A stretch of DNA of 64,000 nt from JASHPR01 sp963749145 (GTDB taxonomy: Bacteria > Actinomycetota > Actinomycetes > Streptosporangiales > Streptosporangiaceae): the NCBI GenBank assembly GCA_963749145.1, contig CAVVLN010000004.1:1240001-1304000 (forward strand), written 5' to 3'. Numbering within the stretch: position 1 is the stretch's first letter; each line of letters opens with the position of its first letter. Positions 24,412 to 33,771 of this stretch are shown here, piece after piece. A model generated the notes under the pieces. That model had not been told where the DNA came from, made no database searches, and worked only from the letters and a program-made list of their open reading frames with translations. The translations under genes and the position numbers were made by a program.

Positions 24412-26307
24412 ATGACTGACATCGAGCGACTCCCCTACGACGTGGTGGTGGTCGGCGCGGGCGGCTCGGGACTGCGCGCCGCGATCGAGGCCCGGCACGC
24501 CGGCAAGAGGACGGCGATCATCTCCAAGTCCCTGTTCGGCAAGGCGCACACGGTCATGGCCGAGGGCGGCTGCGCCGCCGCGATGGGCAACGTGAACCCG
24601 AACGACAACTGGCAGGTCCACTTCCGCGACACCATGCGCGGGGGCAAGTTCCTGAACAACTGGCGGATGGCCGAGCTGCACGCCAAGGAGGCCCCGGACC
24701 GGGTCTACGAGCTGGAGGCCTGGGGCGCCCTGTTCGACCGCACCAAGGACGGCAAGATCAGCCAGCGCAACTTCGGCGGCCACGAGTACCCGCGGCTGGC
24801 CCACGTCGGCGACCGGACCGGCCTGGAGATGATCCGGACCCTGCAGCAGCGGGTGGTCGCGCTGCAGCAGGAGGACGCCCGCACCCACGGGGACCCGGAA
24901 GCGATGATCAAGGTCTTCGCCGAGACCACGATCATCGAGCTGATGAAGGACGGGGACCGGATCGCGGGCGCGCTCGGCTACATCCGCGAGAACGGGCAGT
25001 TCGTGCTGTTCGAGGCGCCCGCGGTGATCCTGGCCACCGGCGGGATCGGCAAGACGTTCAAGGTCAGCTCCAACTCCTGGGAGTACACCGGGGACGGGCA
25101 CGCGCTCGCGCTGCTGGCCGGCGCCACCCTGCTGAACATGGAGTTCGTGCAGTTCCATCCCACGCACATGGTGTGGCCGATCTCGGTGGCCGGGCTGCTG
25201 GTCACCGAATCGGTCCGCGGCGACGGCGGCGTGCTGCGCAACTCCGAGGGCAAGCGGTACATGTTCAACTACGTGCCGGACGTGTTCCGCGCGCAGTACG
25301 CGGAGACCGAGGAGGAGGCCGACCGCTGGTACACCGACCCGGACCACAACCGGCGCCCGCCGGAGCTGCTGCCCCGGGACGAGGTGGCCCGGGCCAACCT
25401 GGCGGAGGTCAGGGCGGGCCGCGGGTCGCCGCACGGCGGGGTGTTCCTTGACATCGCCTCCCGGCGGACCCCGGAGGAGATCCTGCGGCGGCTGCCGTCC
25501 ATGTACCACCAGTTCAAGGAGCTGGCCGACGTCGACATCACCAAGGAGCCGATGGAGGTCGGCCCGGCGCAGCACTACGTGATGGGCGGCGTGGAGGTGG
25601 ACCCGGACACCGGCGCGGCGATGGTGCCCGGCCTGTTCGCCGCCGGCGAGGTCTCCGGCGGGATGCACGGCTCCAACCGGCTCGGCGGCAACTCCCTGTC
25701 CGACCTGCTGGTGTTCGGGCGCCGGGCGGGCACGGGCGCGGTGGAGTACCTGGACTCGCTGGGCGACGCCCGGCCGGCCGCGAGCGACGCGGACCTCGCC
25801 GCGGCCCGGGCCGAGGCGCTGGCGCCGCTGGAGCGCTCCGGCGGGGAGAACCCGTACACGGTGCACGCCGAGGTCCAGCAGACCATGAGCGACCTGGTCG
25901 GCATCATCCGCAAGGAAGAGGAGATCAAGCAGGCCCTCGCCGAGCTGGAGAAGCTGCGCACGCGGGCCGCCAACGTCAGCGCCGAGGGCGGCCCGGCCTA
26001 CAACCCCGGCTGGCACCTGGCCCTCGACCTGCGCAACATCATGCTGATCGCGGACTGCGTGGCGCAGGCGGCGCTGGAGCGGCAGGAGAGCCGCGGCGGG
26101 CACACCCGCGACGACTTCCCCGGGATGTCGCCGGAATGGCGCAAGGTCAACGTGATCTGCACTCTGGACGGCGACCGGGTGGCGCTCCGGCGGCAGCCGA
26201 TGGCCCCGATGCGCGACGACCTGCTCAGCCTGTTCGACCGTGACGAGCTGAAGAAGTACTACACCGACCCGGAGCTCCCTCCGGCGACGGGCGAGGAGAC
26301 GAGCTGA
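24412..26307 (+). CDS. sdhA: succinate dehydrogenase flavoprotein subunit
   Basis: The 631-residue FAD subunit shows VVVVGAGGSGLRAAIEA, HTVMAEGGCAAAMGN, MEFVQFHPTHMV, GVFLDIASRR and GLFAAGEVSGGMHGSNRLGG. These cover FAD binding and the dicarboxylate site. It lies 13 bases after the anchor gene and overlaps sdhB by one base (TGATG). The long form with EETEEEADRWYTDPDHNRRP is like the Sdh1/fumarate-reductase-like enzymes of actinobacteria. Confidence 0.95.
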   Translation: MTDIERLPYDVVVVGAGGSGLRAAIEARHAGKRTAIISKSLFGKAHTVMAEGGCAAAMGNVNPNDNWQVHFRDTMRGGKFLNNWRMAELHAKEAPDRVYELEAWGALFDRTKDGKISQRNFGGHEYPRLAHVGDRTGLEMIRTLQQRVVALQQEDARTHGDPEAMIKVFAETTIIELMKDGDRIAGALGYIRENGQFVLFEAPAVILATGGIGKTFKVSSNSWEYTGDGHALALLAGATLLNMEFVQFHPTHMVWPISVAGLLVTESVRGDGGVLRNSEGKRYMFNYVPDVFRAQYAETEEEADRWYTDPDHNRRPPELLPRDEVARANLAEVRAGRGSPHGGVFLDIASRRTPEEILRRLPSMYHQFKELADVDITKEPMEVGPAQHYVMGGVEVDPDTGAAMVPGLFAAGEVSGGMHGSNRLGGNSLSDLLVFGRRAGTGAVEYLDSLGDARPAASDADLAAARAEALAPLERSGGENPYTVHAEVQQTMSDLVGIIRKEEEIKQALAELEKLRTRAANVSAEGGPAYNPGWHLALDLRNIMLIADCVAQAALERQESRGGHTRDDFPGMSPEWRKVNVICTLDGDRVALRRQPMAPMRDDLLSLFDRDELKKYYTDPELPPATGEETS

Positions 26308-27095
26308 TGGGCGAGAAGGTCGCGCTCAAGGTCTGGCGGGGCGACGCCGGGCAGGGACGGCTGACCGATTACCAGGTCGAGGCCAACGAGGGCGAGGTCC
26401 TCCTCGACGTCCTGCACCGGCTCCAGGCGACCCAGGCGGGGGACCTCGCCGTGCGCTGGAACTGCAAGGCCGGCAAGTGCGGTTCCTGCTCGATGGAGAT
26501 CAACGGCCGGCCGCGGCTGGCCTGCATGACCCGCATGTCGATCTTCGAGCCCGGCGAGCCCATTACGGTCACCCCGCTGCGGACCTTCCCGGTGATCAGG
26601 GACCTGGTGACGGACGTCTCGTTCAACTACGCGAAGGCGCGGCAGATCCCCTCGTTCACGCCGGACCCGTCGATCGGGCTGGGCGAGTTCCGGATGCAGC
26701 AGGTCGACGTGCAGCGGTCGCAGGAGTTCCGCAAGTGCATCGAGTGCTACCTGTGCCAGAACGTGTGCCACGTGATCCGTGACCATCCCGACAACGAGCG
26801 CCCGTTCGCGGGCCCCCGGTTCCTGATGCGGATCGCCGAACTGGAGATGCACCCGGCCGACACCGCCGACCGCCGGGAGATCGCCCAGGACGACTTCGGC
26901 CTCGGCTACTGCAACATCACCAAGTGCTGCACCGAGGTCTGCCCTGAGAACATCAAGATCACCGACAACGCGCTGATCCCGATGAAGGAGCGCGTGGCGG
27001 GCCGCAAGTACGACCCGCTGGTCTGGCTGGGCTCCAAGATCAGCCGTCGGCCCCGGGGCGCCTCCGACACGCCGAGTGTCCCGAGCAAGAGCTAG
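26307..27095 (+). CDS. sdhB: succinate dehydrogenase iron-sulfur subunit
   Basis: The 262-residue protein has the [2Fe-2S] site (WNCKAGKCGSCSMEINGRPR with a further Cys in LACM), the [4Fe-4S] set CIECYLCQNVCH, and CCTEVCPENIKI. It transfers electrons from SdhA to quinone at the anchor. It is the last gene of the three-gene operon. Confidence 0.95.
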   Translation: MGEKVALKVWRGDAGQGRLTDYQVEANEGEVLLDVLHRLQATQAGDLAVRWNCKAGKCGSCSMEINGRPRLACMTRMSIFEPGEPITVTPLRTFPVIRDLVTDVSFNYAKARQIPSFTPDPSIGLGEFRMQQVDVQRSQEFRKCIECYLCQNVCHVIRDHPDNERPFAGPRFLMRIAELEMHPADTADRREIAQDDFGLGYCNITKCCTEVCPENIKITDNALIPMKERVAGRKYDPLVWLGSKISRRPRGASDTPSVPSKS

Positions 27096-27242
27096 AAAGA
27101 CCAGGGCCAGAACGCGGCGTCACCGGGTGAATGCCGTCGCCGCGCCTGGTCCGGGTGACGGGAGTCGGCCAGCGTCATCCGTTCGGCGTGAATATTCTGG
27201 CTGGCGCGGGCCAAGACGCTGCCTGCGGAGCGAAGGGCTGCC

Positions 27243-28346
27243 ATGTCGCACATGACCTACCTGGAGGCCTCGGTCGTCGGCCTCATCCAGGGCGTGACCG
27301 AGTTGTTCCCGGTGTCGAGCCTCGGCCACAACGTGCTGATCCCGGCGCTGGTGGGCGGTAGCTGGGCCGCCGACCTGAACGTCTCCGCACCCGAGTCGCC
27401 CTACCTGGCGTACATCGTCGGCCTGCACGTCGCGACCGCGATCGGCTTGCTGATCTACTTCTGGCGCGACTGGCTGCGGATCATCAGCGGCTTCTTCAGC
27501 TCGATCCGCGACCGGGAGGTCAAGACCGTTGACCAGAAGATGGCCTGGATGATCATCCTGGCCACGGTCCCGGTCGGGCTGGTCGGCGTGAAGTTCGAGC
27601 ATACGTTCCGGGTGATCTTCGGCGAGCCCATTCGCGCCGCGATCTTCCTCATGGTCAACGGGGTGATCCTGTTCGCGGGCGAGAAGTTCCGGACCCGCAA
27701 GTCGCTGGCCGCGGAGGCGGAACTCGCCGCGGAAGCCGACCCGGCGGGCGGGCGCGCGGCACGCCGGGCCCCGGCGGCGGCCCCGAGCACCGCGGTGGCC
27801 GGGGCGGCGGTGGCCGCCGCGGCGGGCGCCGCCGGGCCCGGGGGGACGGCCTCCGGCGCCGCGGCCATGCCAGGCGGGCCCGCCGCCCCGGCGATGCACG
27901 CCTCCGGGCAACGGGCCGAACGGCAGCTGGAATCGGCCCGGGCCTACGCGGCCGACACCCGGCTGTCAAAGGTCGGCTACTGGCAGGCACTGCTGATCGG
28001 GTCGACGCAGATACTGGCGCTGTTCGCCGGGATCAGCCGGGATGGCGTGGTGATGGTGGGCGGCATGTTCCGCGGCCTGTCCCGGCAGGACGCGGCGCGG
28101 TTCTCGTTCCTGCTCTCCACGCCGGTCATCTTCGCCGCGGGCGTGCTCAAGGTCGGGGACCTGTTCGGCCCGCTGGGCGACGGCATCCGCGGCCAGGTGC
28201 TCGTCGGCAGCATCCTGTCCGGCGTCGGCGCCTATCTGTCGGTGCGGTTCCTGATGAAGTACTTCCAGACCCGCACGCTGACCCCATTCGCGATCTACTG
28301 CCTGGTGGTCGGGCTGGGCAGCACGATTTACCTGTCCGTGCGCTGA
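27243..28346 (+). CDS. uppP: undecaprenyl-diphosphate phosphatase, variant motif and inserted linker
   Basis: The membrane protein has 367 residues; typical UppP/BacA enzymes have about 270. The N-terminal signature LIQGVTELFPVSSLGHNVL is present. In place of the second catalytic motif PGxSRSG it reads LFAGISRDGVVMVGG, keeping the Arg but replacing Ser by Asp. The extra length is an Ala/Gly-rich insert of about 90 residues (about 155-240) between the two halves, probably cytosolic or periplasmic. The enzyme would recycle the lipid carrier of cell-wall synthesis. Start ATG at 27243 after AAGGG. Confidence 0.85.
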   Translation: MSHMTYLEASVVGLIQGVTELFPVSSLGHNVLIPALVGGSWAADLNVSAPESPYLAYIVGLHVATAIGLLIYFWRDWLRIISGFFSSIRDREVKTVDQKMAWMIILATVPVGLVGVKFEHTFRVIFGEPIRAAIFLMVNGVILFAGEKFRTRKSLAAEAELAAEADPAGGRAARRAPAAAPSTAVAGAAVAAAAGAAGPGGTASGAAAMPGGPAAPAMHASGQRAERQLESARAYAADTRLSKVGYWQALLIGSTQILALFAGISRDGVVMVGGMFRGLSRQDAARFSFLLSTPVIFAAGVLKVGDLFGPLGDGIRGQVLVGSILSGVGAYLSVRFLMKYFQTRTLTPFAIYCLVVGLGSTIYLSVR

Positions 28347-28460
28347 CCCGGCAGATGGCCTGCCCGCGCGCTGACCTGGCAGATCCCGGCCCGCGCTCAC
28401 CCGCTACCTGTCCGTGCGCTGACCCGGCAGATTACCTGCCCGTGCGCTCACCCGTTACCG
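28329..28460. repeat. degenerate repeats joining the 3' ends of uppP and typA
   Basis: An exact 28-bp repeat occurs at 28329-28356 and 28405-28432 (starting TACCTGTCCGTGCGCTGACC). Two diverged copies begin near 28359 and 28435. The first copy encodes the last residues and stop of uppP; the last covers the stop of typA on the other strand. Confidence 0.85.
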
Positions 28461-30319
28461 CGAGAGCGGCGGGCACGCAGCCGGCCTCGCCCCTTCGCAT
28501 CGAGCACGGTCTTGCGCAGCCGGACCGCCGACTGGGTCACCTCGGCACATTCGTCGTCCGCGCAGAACTCCAGCGCCTGCTCCAGCGACAGCAGCCGCGG
28601 CGGGATCAGCCGCTCGAGTTCCTCGCCCGAGGACTGGCGCACGTTGGTCAGCTTCCGCTCCTTGGTGATGTTCACGTCCATGTCGTCGGAGCGGGAGTTC
28701 TCGCCGACGATCATCCCCTCGTACACCTCGGTCCCGGGCTCGACGAACAGCGTGCCCCGCTCCTGCAGTGAGAACATCGCGTAGGGAGTGGCCGGGCCGG
28801 ACCGGTCGGCCACCAGCGACCCGGTCGGCCGCATCCGCAGCGGCCCCGACCAGGGCTCGTAACCCTCGAAGACGTGGTGCGCGATGCCGGTCCCCCGGGT
28901 ATCGGTGAGGAACTGGGTACGGAACCCGATCAGGCCCCGGGCCGGGACGGCGAAGTCGAGGCGGACCCAGCCGGTCCCGTGGTTGGTCATGTTCTCCATC
29001 CGCCCCTTGCGCTGGGCCAGCAGCGAGGTCACCGCGCCGAGGTACTCCTCGGGCACGTCCACCGTCAGCCGCTCCACCGGCTCGTGCCTGGCCCCGTCCA
29101 CCTCGCGGATCACCACGGTCGGCCGCCCCACCGTCAGCTCGTAGCCTTCCCGCCGCATGGTCTCCACCAGCACGGCGAGCGCGAGCTCGCCGCGGCCCTG
29201 CACCTCCCAGGTGTCCGGCCGGTCGGTGGGCAGCACGACGATCGACACGTTGCCGACCAGCTCCCGGTCCAGCCGGTCACGCACCATCCGCGCGGTGACC
29301 TTGGACCCCTTATCCCGGCCGACCAGCGGCGAGGTGTTGACGCCGATCGTCATCGAGATCGCCGGCTCGTCCACGGTGATCAGCGGCAGGGGCCGCGGGT
29401 CGTCGGGATCGGCGAGGGTCTCGCCGATCATGATGTCCTCGATGCCCGCCACCGCGATGATGTCGCCCGCCGCCGCGCTGGCGGCCGGAACCCGCTCCAG
29501 CGCCTCGGTCCGGAACAGCTCGCTGACCTTCACCCGCTCGATCGACCCGTCCCGGCGGCACCAGGCCACCTGCTGGCCGCGCTCGATCTGCCCGCTGTGC
29601 ATCCGGCACAGCGCGATCCGGCCCAGGTAGGACGAGGCGTCCAGGTTGGTCACGAGCGCCCGCAGCGGCTCGTCCGGGTCGTACACCGGCGCGGGCACGC
29701 TCTTGCGCAGGACGTCGAACAGCGGCTCAAGGTCCGGCGAGTCCGGCAGTGAGCCGTCGGCCGGCCGCTGCAGCGACGCCCGGCCGGCCCGGGCCGAGGC
29801 GTAGACGATCGGGAACTCGATCTGCTCCTCGGTCGCGTCCAGGTCCAGGAAAAGCTCGTAGCACGCGTCCACGACCTCGGCGATCCGCGCGTCGGGCCGG
29901 TCCACCTTGTTGATCACGAGGATCACCGGAAGCCTGGCTTCCAGGGTTTTGCGCAGCACGAACCTGGTCTGCGGCAGCGGTCCCTCGCTGGCGTCGACCA
30001 GCAGCAGTACCCCGTCGACCATGGACAGGCCGCGTTCCACCTCGCCGCCGAAGTCCGCGTGGCCGGGTGTGTCCACGATGTTGATCGTGAGCCCGCCGTG
30101 CGTCACCGCGGTGTTCTTGGCCAGGATCGTGATCCCCTTCTCGCGCTCCAGGTCGCCGGAGTCCATCACGCGCTTGGGGACCTGAGCGCCCACCCGGAAC
30201 GCCCCCGACTGCCACAGCATCGCGTCGACCAGGGTGGTCTTGCCGTGGTCGACGTGCGCGACGATCGCGACGTTGCGGAGGTCGTCGCGGGTGGCAAGGC
30301 GGGCCGGGCGAGCGGGCAT
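28448..30319 (-). CDS. typA: translational GTPase TypA/BipA
   Basis: The protein is about 623 residues long from the ATG at 30319 (GGAG 9 bases upstream). G domain motifs are IVAHVDHGKTTLVDAML, DTPGHADFGGEVER and VINKVDRPDARI. The C-terminal half has the BipA-specific KGRMENMTNHGTGWVRLDF and VPARGLIGFRTQFLTDTRGT. BipA acts on the ribosome during stress and assembly. The basic tail (GRGRLRARRSRGNG) coincides with the repeat zone. It converges on uppP. Confidence 0.95.
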   Translation of the reverse strand: MPARPARLATRDDLRNVAIVAHVDHGKTTLVDAMLWQSGAFRVGAQVPKRVMDSGDLEREKGITILAKNTAVTHGGLTINIVDTPGHADFGGEVERGLSMVDGVLLLVDASEGPLPQTRFVLRKTLEARLPVILVINKVDRPDARIAEVVDACYELFLDLDATEEQIEFPIVYASARAGRASLQRPADGSLPDSPDLEPLFDVLRKSVPAPVYDPDEPLRALVTNLDASSYLGRIALCRMHSGQIERGQQVAWCRRDGSIERVKVSELFRTEALERVPAASAAAGDIIAVAGIEDIMIGETLADPDDPRPLPLITVDEPAISMTIGVNTSPLVGRDKGSKVTARMVRDRLDRELVGNVSIVVLPTDRPDTWEVQGRGELALAVLVETMRREGYELTVGRPTVVIREVDGARHEPVERLTVDVPEEYLGAVTSLLAQRKGRMENMTNHGTGWVRLDFAVPARGLIGFRTQFLTDTRGTGIAHHVFEGYEPWSGPLRMRPTGSLVADRSGPATPYAMFSLQERGTLFVEPGTEVYEGMIVGENSRSDDMDVNITKERKLTNVRQSSGEELERLIPPRLLSLEQALEFCADDECAEVTQSAVRLRKTVLDAKGRGRLRARRSRGNG

Positions 30320-30907
30320 GCGGGAAGGCTCCAGGTTGACCAGGGAAATCGCCGCGATCACGGCGGACACAGTCTATTCGTTCGGGAGTCCTGAACGGAA
30401 AACCCGCCCCGCTCATTCCGGGGCCACCCGGGGTCCACGGGGCGGGCTGCCAACAGCCTGCGGCGGTGCCCGCGCCGCCTGCAGCGCAAGCAGCGTGCCG
30501 CCCCGGCTCGTGGTTGTACCGTTGCATGGCCTTTAGCACGTTGCGGCAATGAGTACATCGACAGGGCTCCCGGACGTGCTGACGGGGCCTGACGGCTGGC
30601 CGTGCTGGCATGGGCGGGGTCGTCGCCGACGTTGTTGATGATCGCGGTGACGGTGCCGGGGTGCTGGTAGTGATGGTGGCGAAGATCGTGATCTGGTGCA
30701 TGTCGGGCTTGTATAGGGCTTGATTGGTGTCGCCACCAACGCCGTTTTCGCTTGGTTCATGATGAGGCCACAGGCCTCCGTATCATATCGGGATCCCAAT
30801 AGAGCGATATGAAGGGTTCTCTGCATCGGCGCGTAGCCCGGGAAACCGCGACACACCGTCGGCCGAGACTGCGCGTGTCATACCCGTGCTGGATACCGCA
30901 TTGCCAG
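30320..30907. other. intergenic stretch, left edge of a lower-GC island
   Basis: The first 200 bases upstream of typA are ordinary high-GC DNA. From about 30540 the composition drops noticeably and irregular TGGTGATG-like words appear. I see no credible gene; the longer frames on the minus strand lack a start with ribosome site and resemble no family. It may hold worn-out remains of a mobile region. Confidence 0.5.
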
Positions 30908-31441
30908 TCAGTTGATTCCTGACAGGTATCGCCCTAGCCGGCGGGTGATGGCCTCGGCTACCGCGTCGTACTCGCCACCGTGCGCGACGGCTCTGGCCGG
31001 GGCGACTTCGAATGCTGCGCGGCTGAGCGTTGCCGCATCAGTGCCAACCACGAGGTTGACGCGGATCGGGGCGGGCTGGCCGTGTGGTCCGGGCTGGCTG
31101 TCGATGTCGAAGACGTAGATCCAGTCGCTGGGATGGGAGGCATGGTCGTCTAGGAGCCGTGAGGTTCCGTCTGATTGCTCGCGGAGTTCTGGCGCGCCGA
31201 GGAAGGGCTGCCAGGAGTCCCATACCGGTTGCGGCAAGGCGAGCACGCACCCGACCGATGTCTCTCGTTTGGTCACCTGAAATTTGAAGGCGATCTGGTA
31301 GAAGGTGCGTTTGAAAACGTTGGAGATGTTCGGTCCTTCGATTTTCCGGCCACGTCTCGCCTGCCGCTCAGGACTCAAGCTCTGCCCTTCCGGTCGCCAT
31401 CGCTTCGGATAGTCCCGGCAGTCCGGGAGACAGCTCACCAT
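30908..31441 (-). CDS. hypothetical protein downstream of dcm, possible restriction partner
   Basis: I do not recognise this protein of up to 177 residues. Its later part looks like real coding sequence (SDWIYVFDIDSQPG, IRVNLVVGTDAATLS, VAEAITRRLGRYLSG). The ATG at 31441 lies inside the end of the methyltransferase gene with no ribosome site, and the first 25 residues overlap it. It may start later, or be the C-terminal remnant of a longer gene. The location directly after a cytosine methyltransferase is where a cognate restriction enzyme or nickase is often found. That role is only a positional guess. Confidence 0.5.
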   Translation of the reverse strand: MVSCLPDCRDYPKRWRPEGQSLSPERQARRGRKIEGPNISNVFKRTFYQIAFKFQVTKRETSVGCVLALPQPVWDSWQPFLGAPELREQSDGTSRLLDDHASHPSDWIYVFDIDSQPGPHGQPAPIRVNLVVGTDAATLSRAAFEVAPARAVAHGGEYDAVAEAITRRLGRYLSGIN

Positions 31442-32653
31442 TCATACCAAGGAAGGCAACCGGGCGGCGGCGGAACGGTGCCCAGAGTCTTTCACCAAGC
31501 TCACCATCGAGACAGCGCCGGACTTCGGAGGCGATGGCCTCAGCCAGCTGAGTCGGCACGGCATTGCCGACCTGCTCGTACTGGCTGGTCCGGTCTCCGT
31601 GAAACACGAACCTGTCGGGAAAGCCCTGCAGCCTAGCTGCCTCGCGGATCGTAATGGTCCGGTCCTGCTCGGGGTGCGTGTACTCGCCTGACTTGGGGTC
31701 TCGGAAGCGTGTGATGACCGCGCGAGGGACCCCTTCCCAGGTCATCCGGCGATAGCGACGGGTGTGGTCCTTCCGGAGCGCTCGCTGCATCCCGGAAGGC
31801 AGCAGGTCTCGCGGCAGATCTCGCCAATCCTGCCCGGGCTTGATGTGAGCCAGCCTGGCAAGGTTGGCTGCGGAGAGACGGGCTGCATAGTGGCTGGACA
31901 ACTCACCGTTCAAGCCAGCGCGCATAGCTTCTTGGTACGGGCCGACAGGCGGGCCAACGTAGTGCGTCGTCTCTTCACCAGCTGCTACGGGTGGCAGGTC
32001 GCTGATTGCCAGGGCGGTGGTGACGAAGCCTTCGAGTTGCCATGGCGTGATGGTGCAGTTCGGCAGCAGGTCCCCGATCTTGGCCGTGCCGACTGTGGGA
32101 CGGGGGAATCCATACCCGGGAGGGATGCCCAGATCCTTGCGCCAGCCGATGATGATCAAACGCCAGCGCATCTGGGGCGCGCCGTATTCAGCGGCAAGCA
32201 ATTCGGCGCAGGCCGCATCGTAGCCTTCGGCGTCCAGAGTCCTTCGAGGATGGCATGCAGGTATGCGCCTTTGCCGAGGGTGACGAGGCCAGGCACGTTC
32301 TCGATGACAATGCACCGCGGTCGCAAGCCGCCCGCGATTCGGAGCACTTCCTTGAACAGGTTGTTCCGCTCGTCCCAGACCACACGCGACCCGATCATGG
32401 AGAACCCCTGACAGGGCGGACCAGCGAACAGCAGATCCAGCTGACCGGGCGAGACGTCAGCTGCGCTGGCCACCTTGGCCGCGTCTACGGTGCGGAGGTC
32501 TTCGGCGAGGTATTGGCCAGGCAGGTTCGCCTGGTGGGTCAGGCTACAGTCGGGATCGACGTCCGTAGCGAGCCGAAGATCCCAGCCTGCCTGCACTAGC
32601 CCGAGGGATGCGCCGCCGGCCCCGCAGAACAGATCAACAACGGTCAGGGCCAT
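31368..32653 (-). pseudogene. dcm: DNA (cytosine-5) methyltransferase, frameshifted
   Basis: The two parts together make a complete C5-methyltransferase of about 425 residues. The first frame has motif I (TVVDLFCGAGGASLGLVQAG), motif IV with the catalytic Cys (FAGPPCQGFSM) and motif VI (IVIENVPGL). At about 32240 continuity moves to another frame, which carries EYGAPQMRWRLIIIGWR, the target-recognition region, TIREAARLQGFPDRF and motif X (QVGNAVPTQLAEAI). The break lies at ACTCTGG, consistent with a duplicated CT. It could be real inactivation or a sequence error. Base composition is lower in GC than the neighbours, suggesting transfer. Confidence 0.85.
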
Positions 32654-33105
32654 GGCCTCAGCTTGCCATCTGGCAGCGACATCCCGGCGGATGTTCGCAT
32701 CCTCGCGATGCGTGTCATAACGAACCCGGGTTGTCCGCCGGATCTCCTACCGCCATTGCCCTGCGGGTCGGCGTGTCTGGCGTGCGTGGTGGGTGCCGCG
32801 CCTTAACGTGTATGCCACATGGCCAGGCCTGGCTGCGGGCTCCTCTCCAGGGTGGACTGGGTTTTGCCCTTTGCCGCAGCTCCCTACAGCACGTGCGCAG
32901 GTGCAACCACGCCATCGGCCGGGCGCCCACGAGCGGAGCGGTGGGTCGTCATAGTCGGATATAACCGATTAGATCGGTCGCGCAAATCCGGCGCGCGAGG
33001 TTCTCGGTTCCGGACGTGACGCATCTAATTTCAAGGCATGCCCGATACCGGTCTGGGGCGCTAAGACCGGAGTTACGCCATCGAATAAGTGTTCGACTCG
33101 CGCGG
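32654..33105. other. intergenic stretch right of dcm, no gene seen
   Basis: It has mixed composition. On the minus strand the dcm frame is closed by a TAG about 90 bases upstream of the ATG at 32653, which supports that start. No vsr, transposase or tRNA signature was found. It includes the right edge of the lower-GC island. Confidence 0.5.
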
Positions 33106-33111
33106 TATGCT
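33106..33111 (+). promoter_or_regulatory. -10 box TATGCT of a probable leaderless transcript
   Basis: TATGCT ends six bases before the GTG start at 33118, the spacing expected when transcription begins at the start codon. No ribosome-binding site is visible between them. Confidence 0.45.
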
Positions 33112-33117
33112 GATGCT

Positions 33118-33771
33118 GTGGAAACCTACCTTCCTCCTGGCTGGCCGGCCGGCGTTCACCCGCCGGGCAGCGAGGAGTTCGAGCAGACTGCGGTGACCTG
33201 GCTGCTCGACGTGGTGCCACCCGACTACCGGCTGCACGGGATACTGCGGCGGCACCCGTTGGCGCTGGCGGTGCTGGCCCGGCATCACCTGGCCGCGTGC
33301 GTCCAGGGGGCGCGGGAGGGCTATCGGACCGCCCGCACGGAACTCGCCAGCCTGCCGCCGGGGGGCGTGGACGCGGTGCTCGAGGTCTACCGCGCCGAGG
33401 GCCGCAGGCTCGTCGAGACGGCTCATGCGGTGGATCTTGTCGGGCGGGCGCTGCGCGGCGAGGTCTTCACGCCGCGCCTGGGCACGTCCCGGCCCCGCCC
33501 CCCGCAACGGGGCACCTCAGGGCGCGACGAGCCAGCACGAGACGGATCGCGACCGGGCCGGGCGCAGGCAGGCGCCCCGCCGCCGGACACTCCGCAGGCG
33601 GGCACGGGCCAGCCGGGCGGGGGCCAGCCGGGCGCGGGCCAGCCGGGCGCGGGCCAGCCCGGCGGGGACCAGCCGGGCGCGGGCCAGCCGGGCGGGGACC
33701 AGCCGGCCGCGGGCCAGCCGGGCGGGACCAAGCGGGACCGGCGCGCCGCTAAGACGGGCCGGTCACGCTGA
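33118..33771 (+). CDS. conserved actinobacterial hypothetical protein with Gly/Pro/Gln repeat tail
   Basis: The protein has 217 residues from GTG 33118. The first 125 residues form a helical domain: SEEFEQTAVTWLLDVVPPDY, RRHPLALAVLARHHLAACV, EGYRTARTELASLPP. I recognise its style from unnamed actinobacterial proteins but know no function. From about 130 it becomes a low-complexity tail with QPGAGQPGGDQPG units. It begins leaderless. Its 3' end overlaps the end of the convergent ATPase gene by 23 bases. Confidence 0.7.
   Translation: METYLPPGWPAGVHPPGSEEFEQTAVTWLLDVVPPDYRLHGILRRHPLALAVLARHHLAACVQGAREGYRTARTELASLPPGGVDAVLEVYRAEGRRLVETAHAVDLVGRALRGEVFTPRLGTSRPRPPQRGTSGRDEPARDGSRPGRAQAGAPPPDTPQAGTGQPGGGQPGAGQPGAGQPGGDQPGAGQPGGDQPAAGQPGGTKRDRRAAKTGRSR

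Noticed and set aside
24391..26103. Long minus-strand frame opposite sdhA
   Set aside because: Antisense of a well-defined SdhA; the sequence is His/Asp/Val-rich nonsense.
30533..30856. Minus-strand frame in the island edge
   Set aside because: No ribosome site, no recognisable motif, and Pro/Arg/Ser-rich composition; left as unassigned DNA.
32715..32930. Possible vsr endonuclease upstream of dcm
   Set aside because: None of the Vsr motifs could be found in any frame.
33085..33105. GTTCGACTC resembling a tRNA T-loop
   Set aside because: No matching T stem, anticodon arm or acceptor stem around it.
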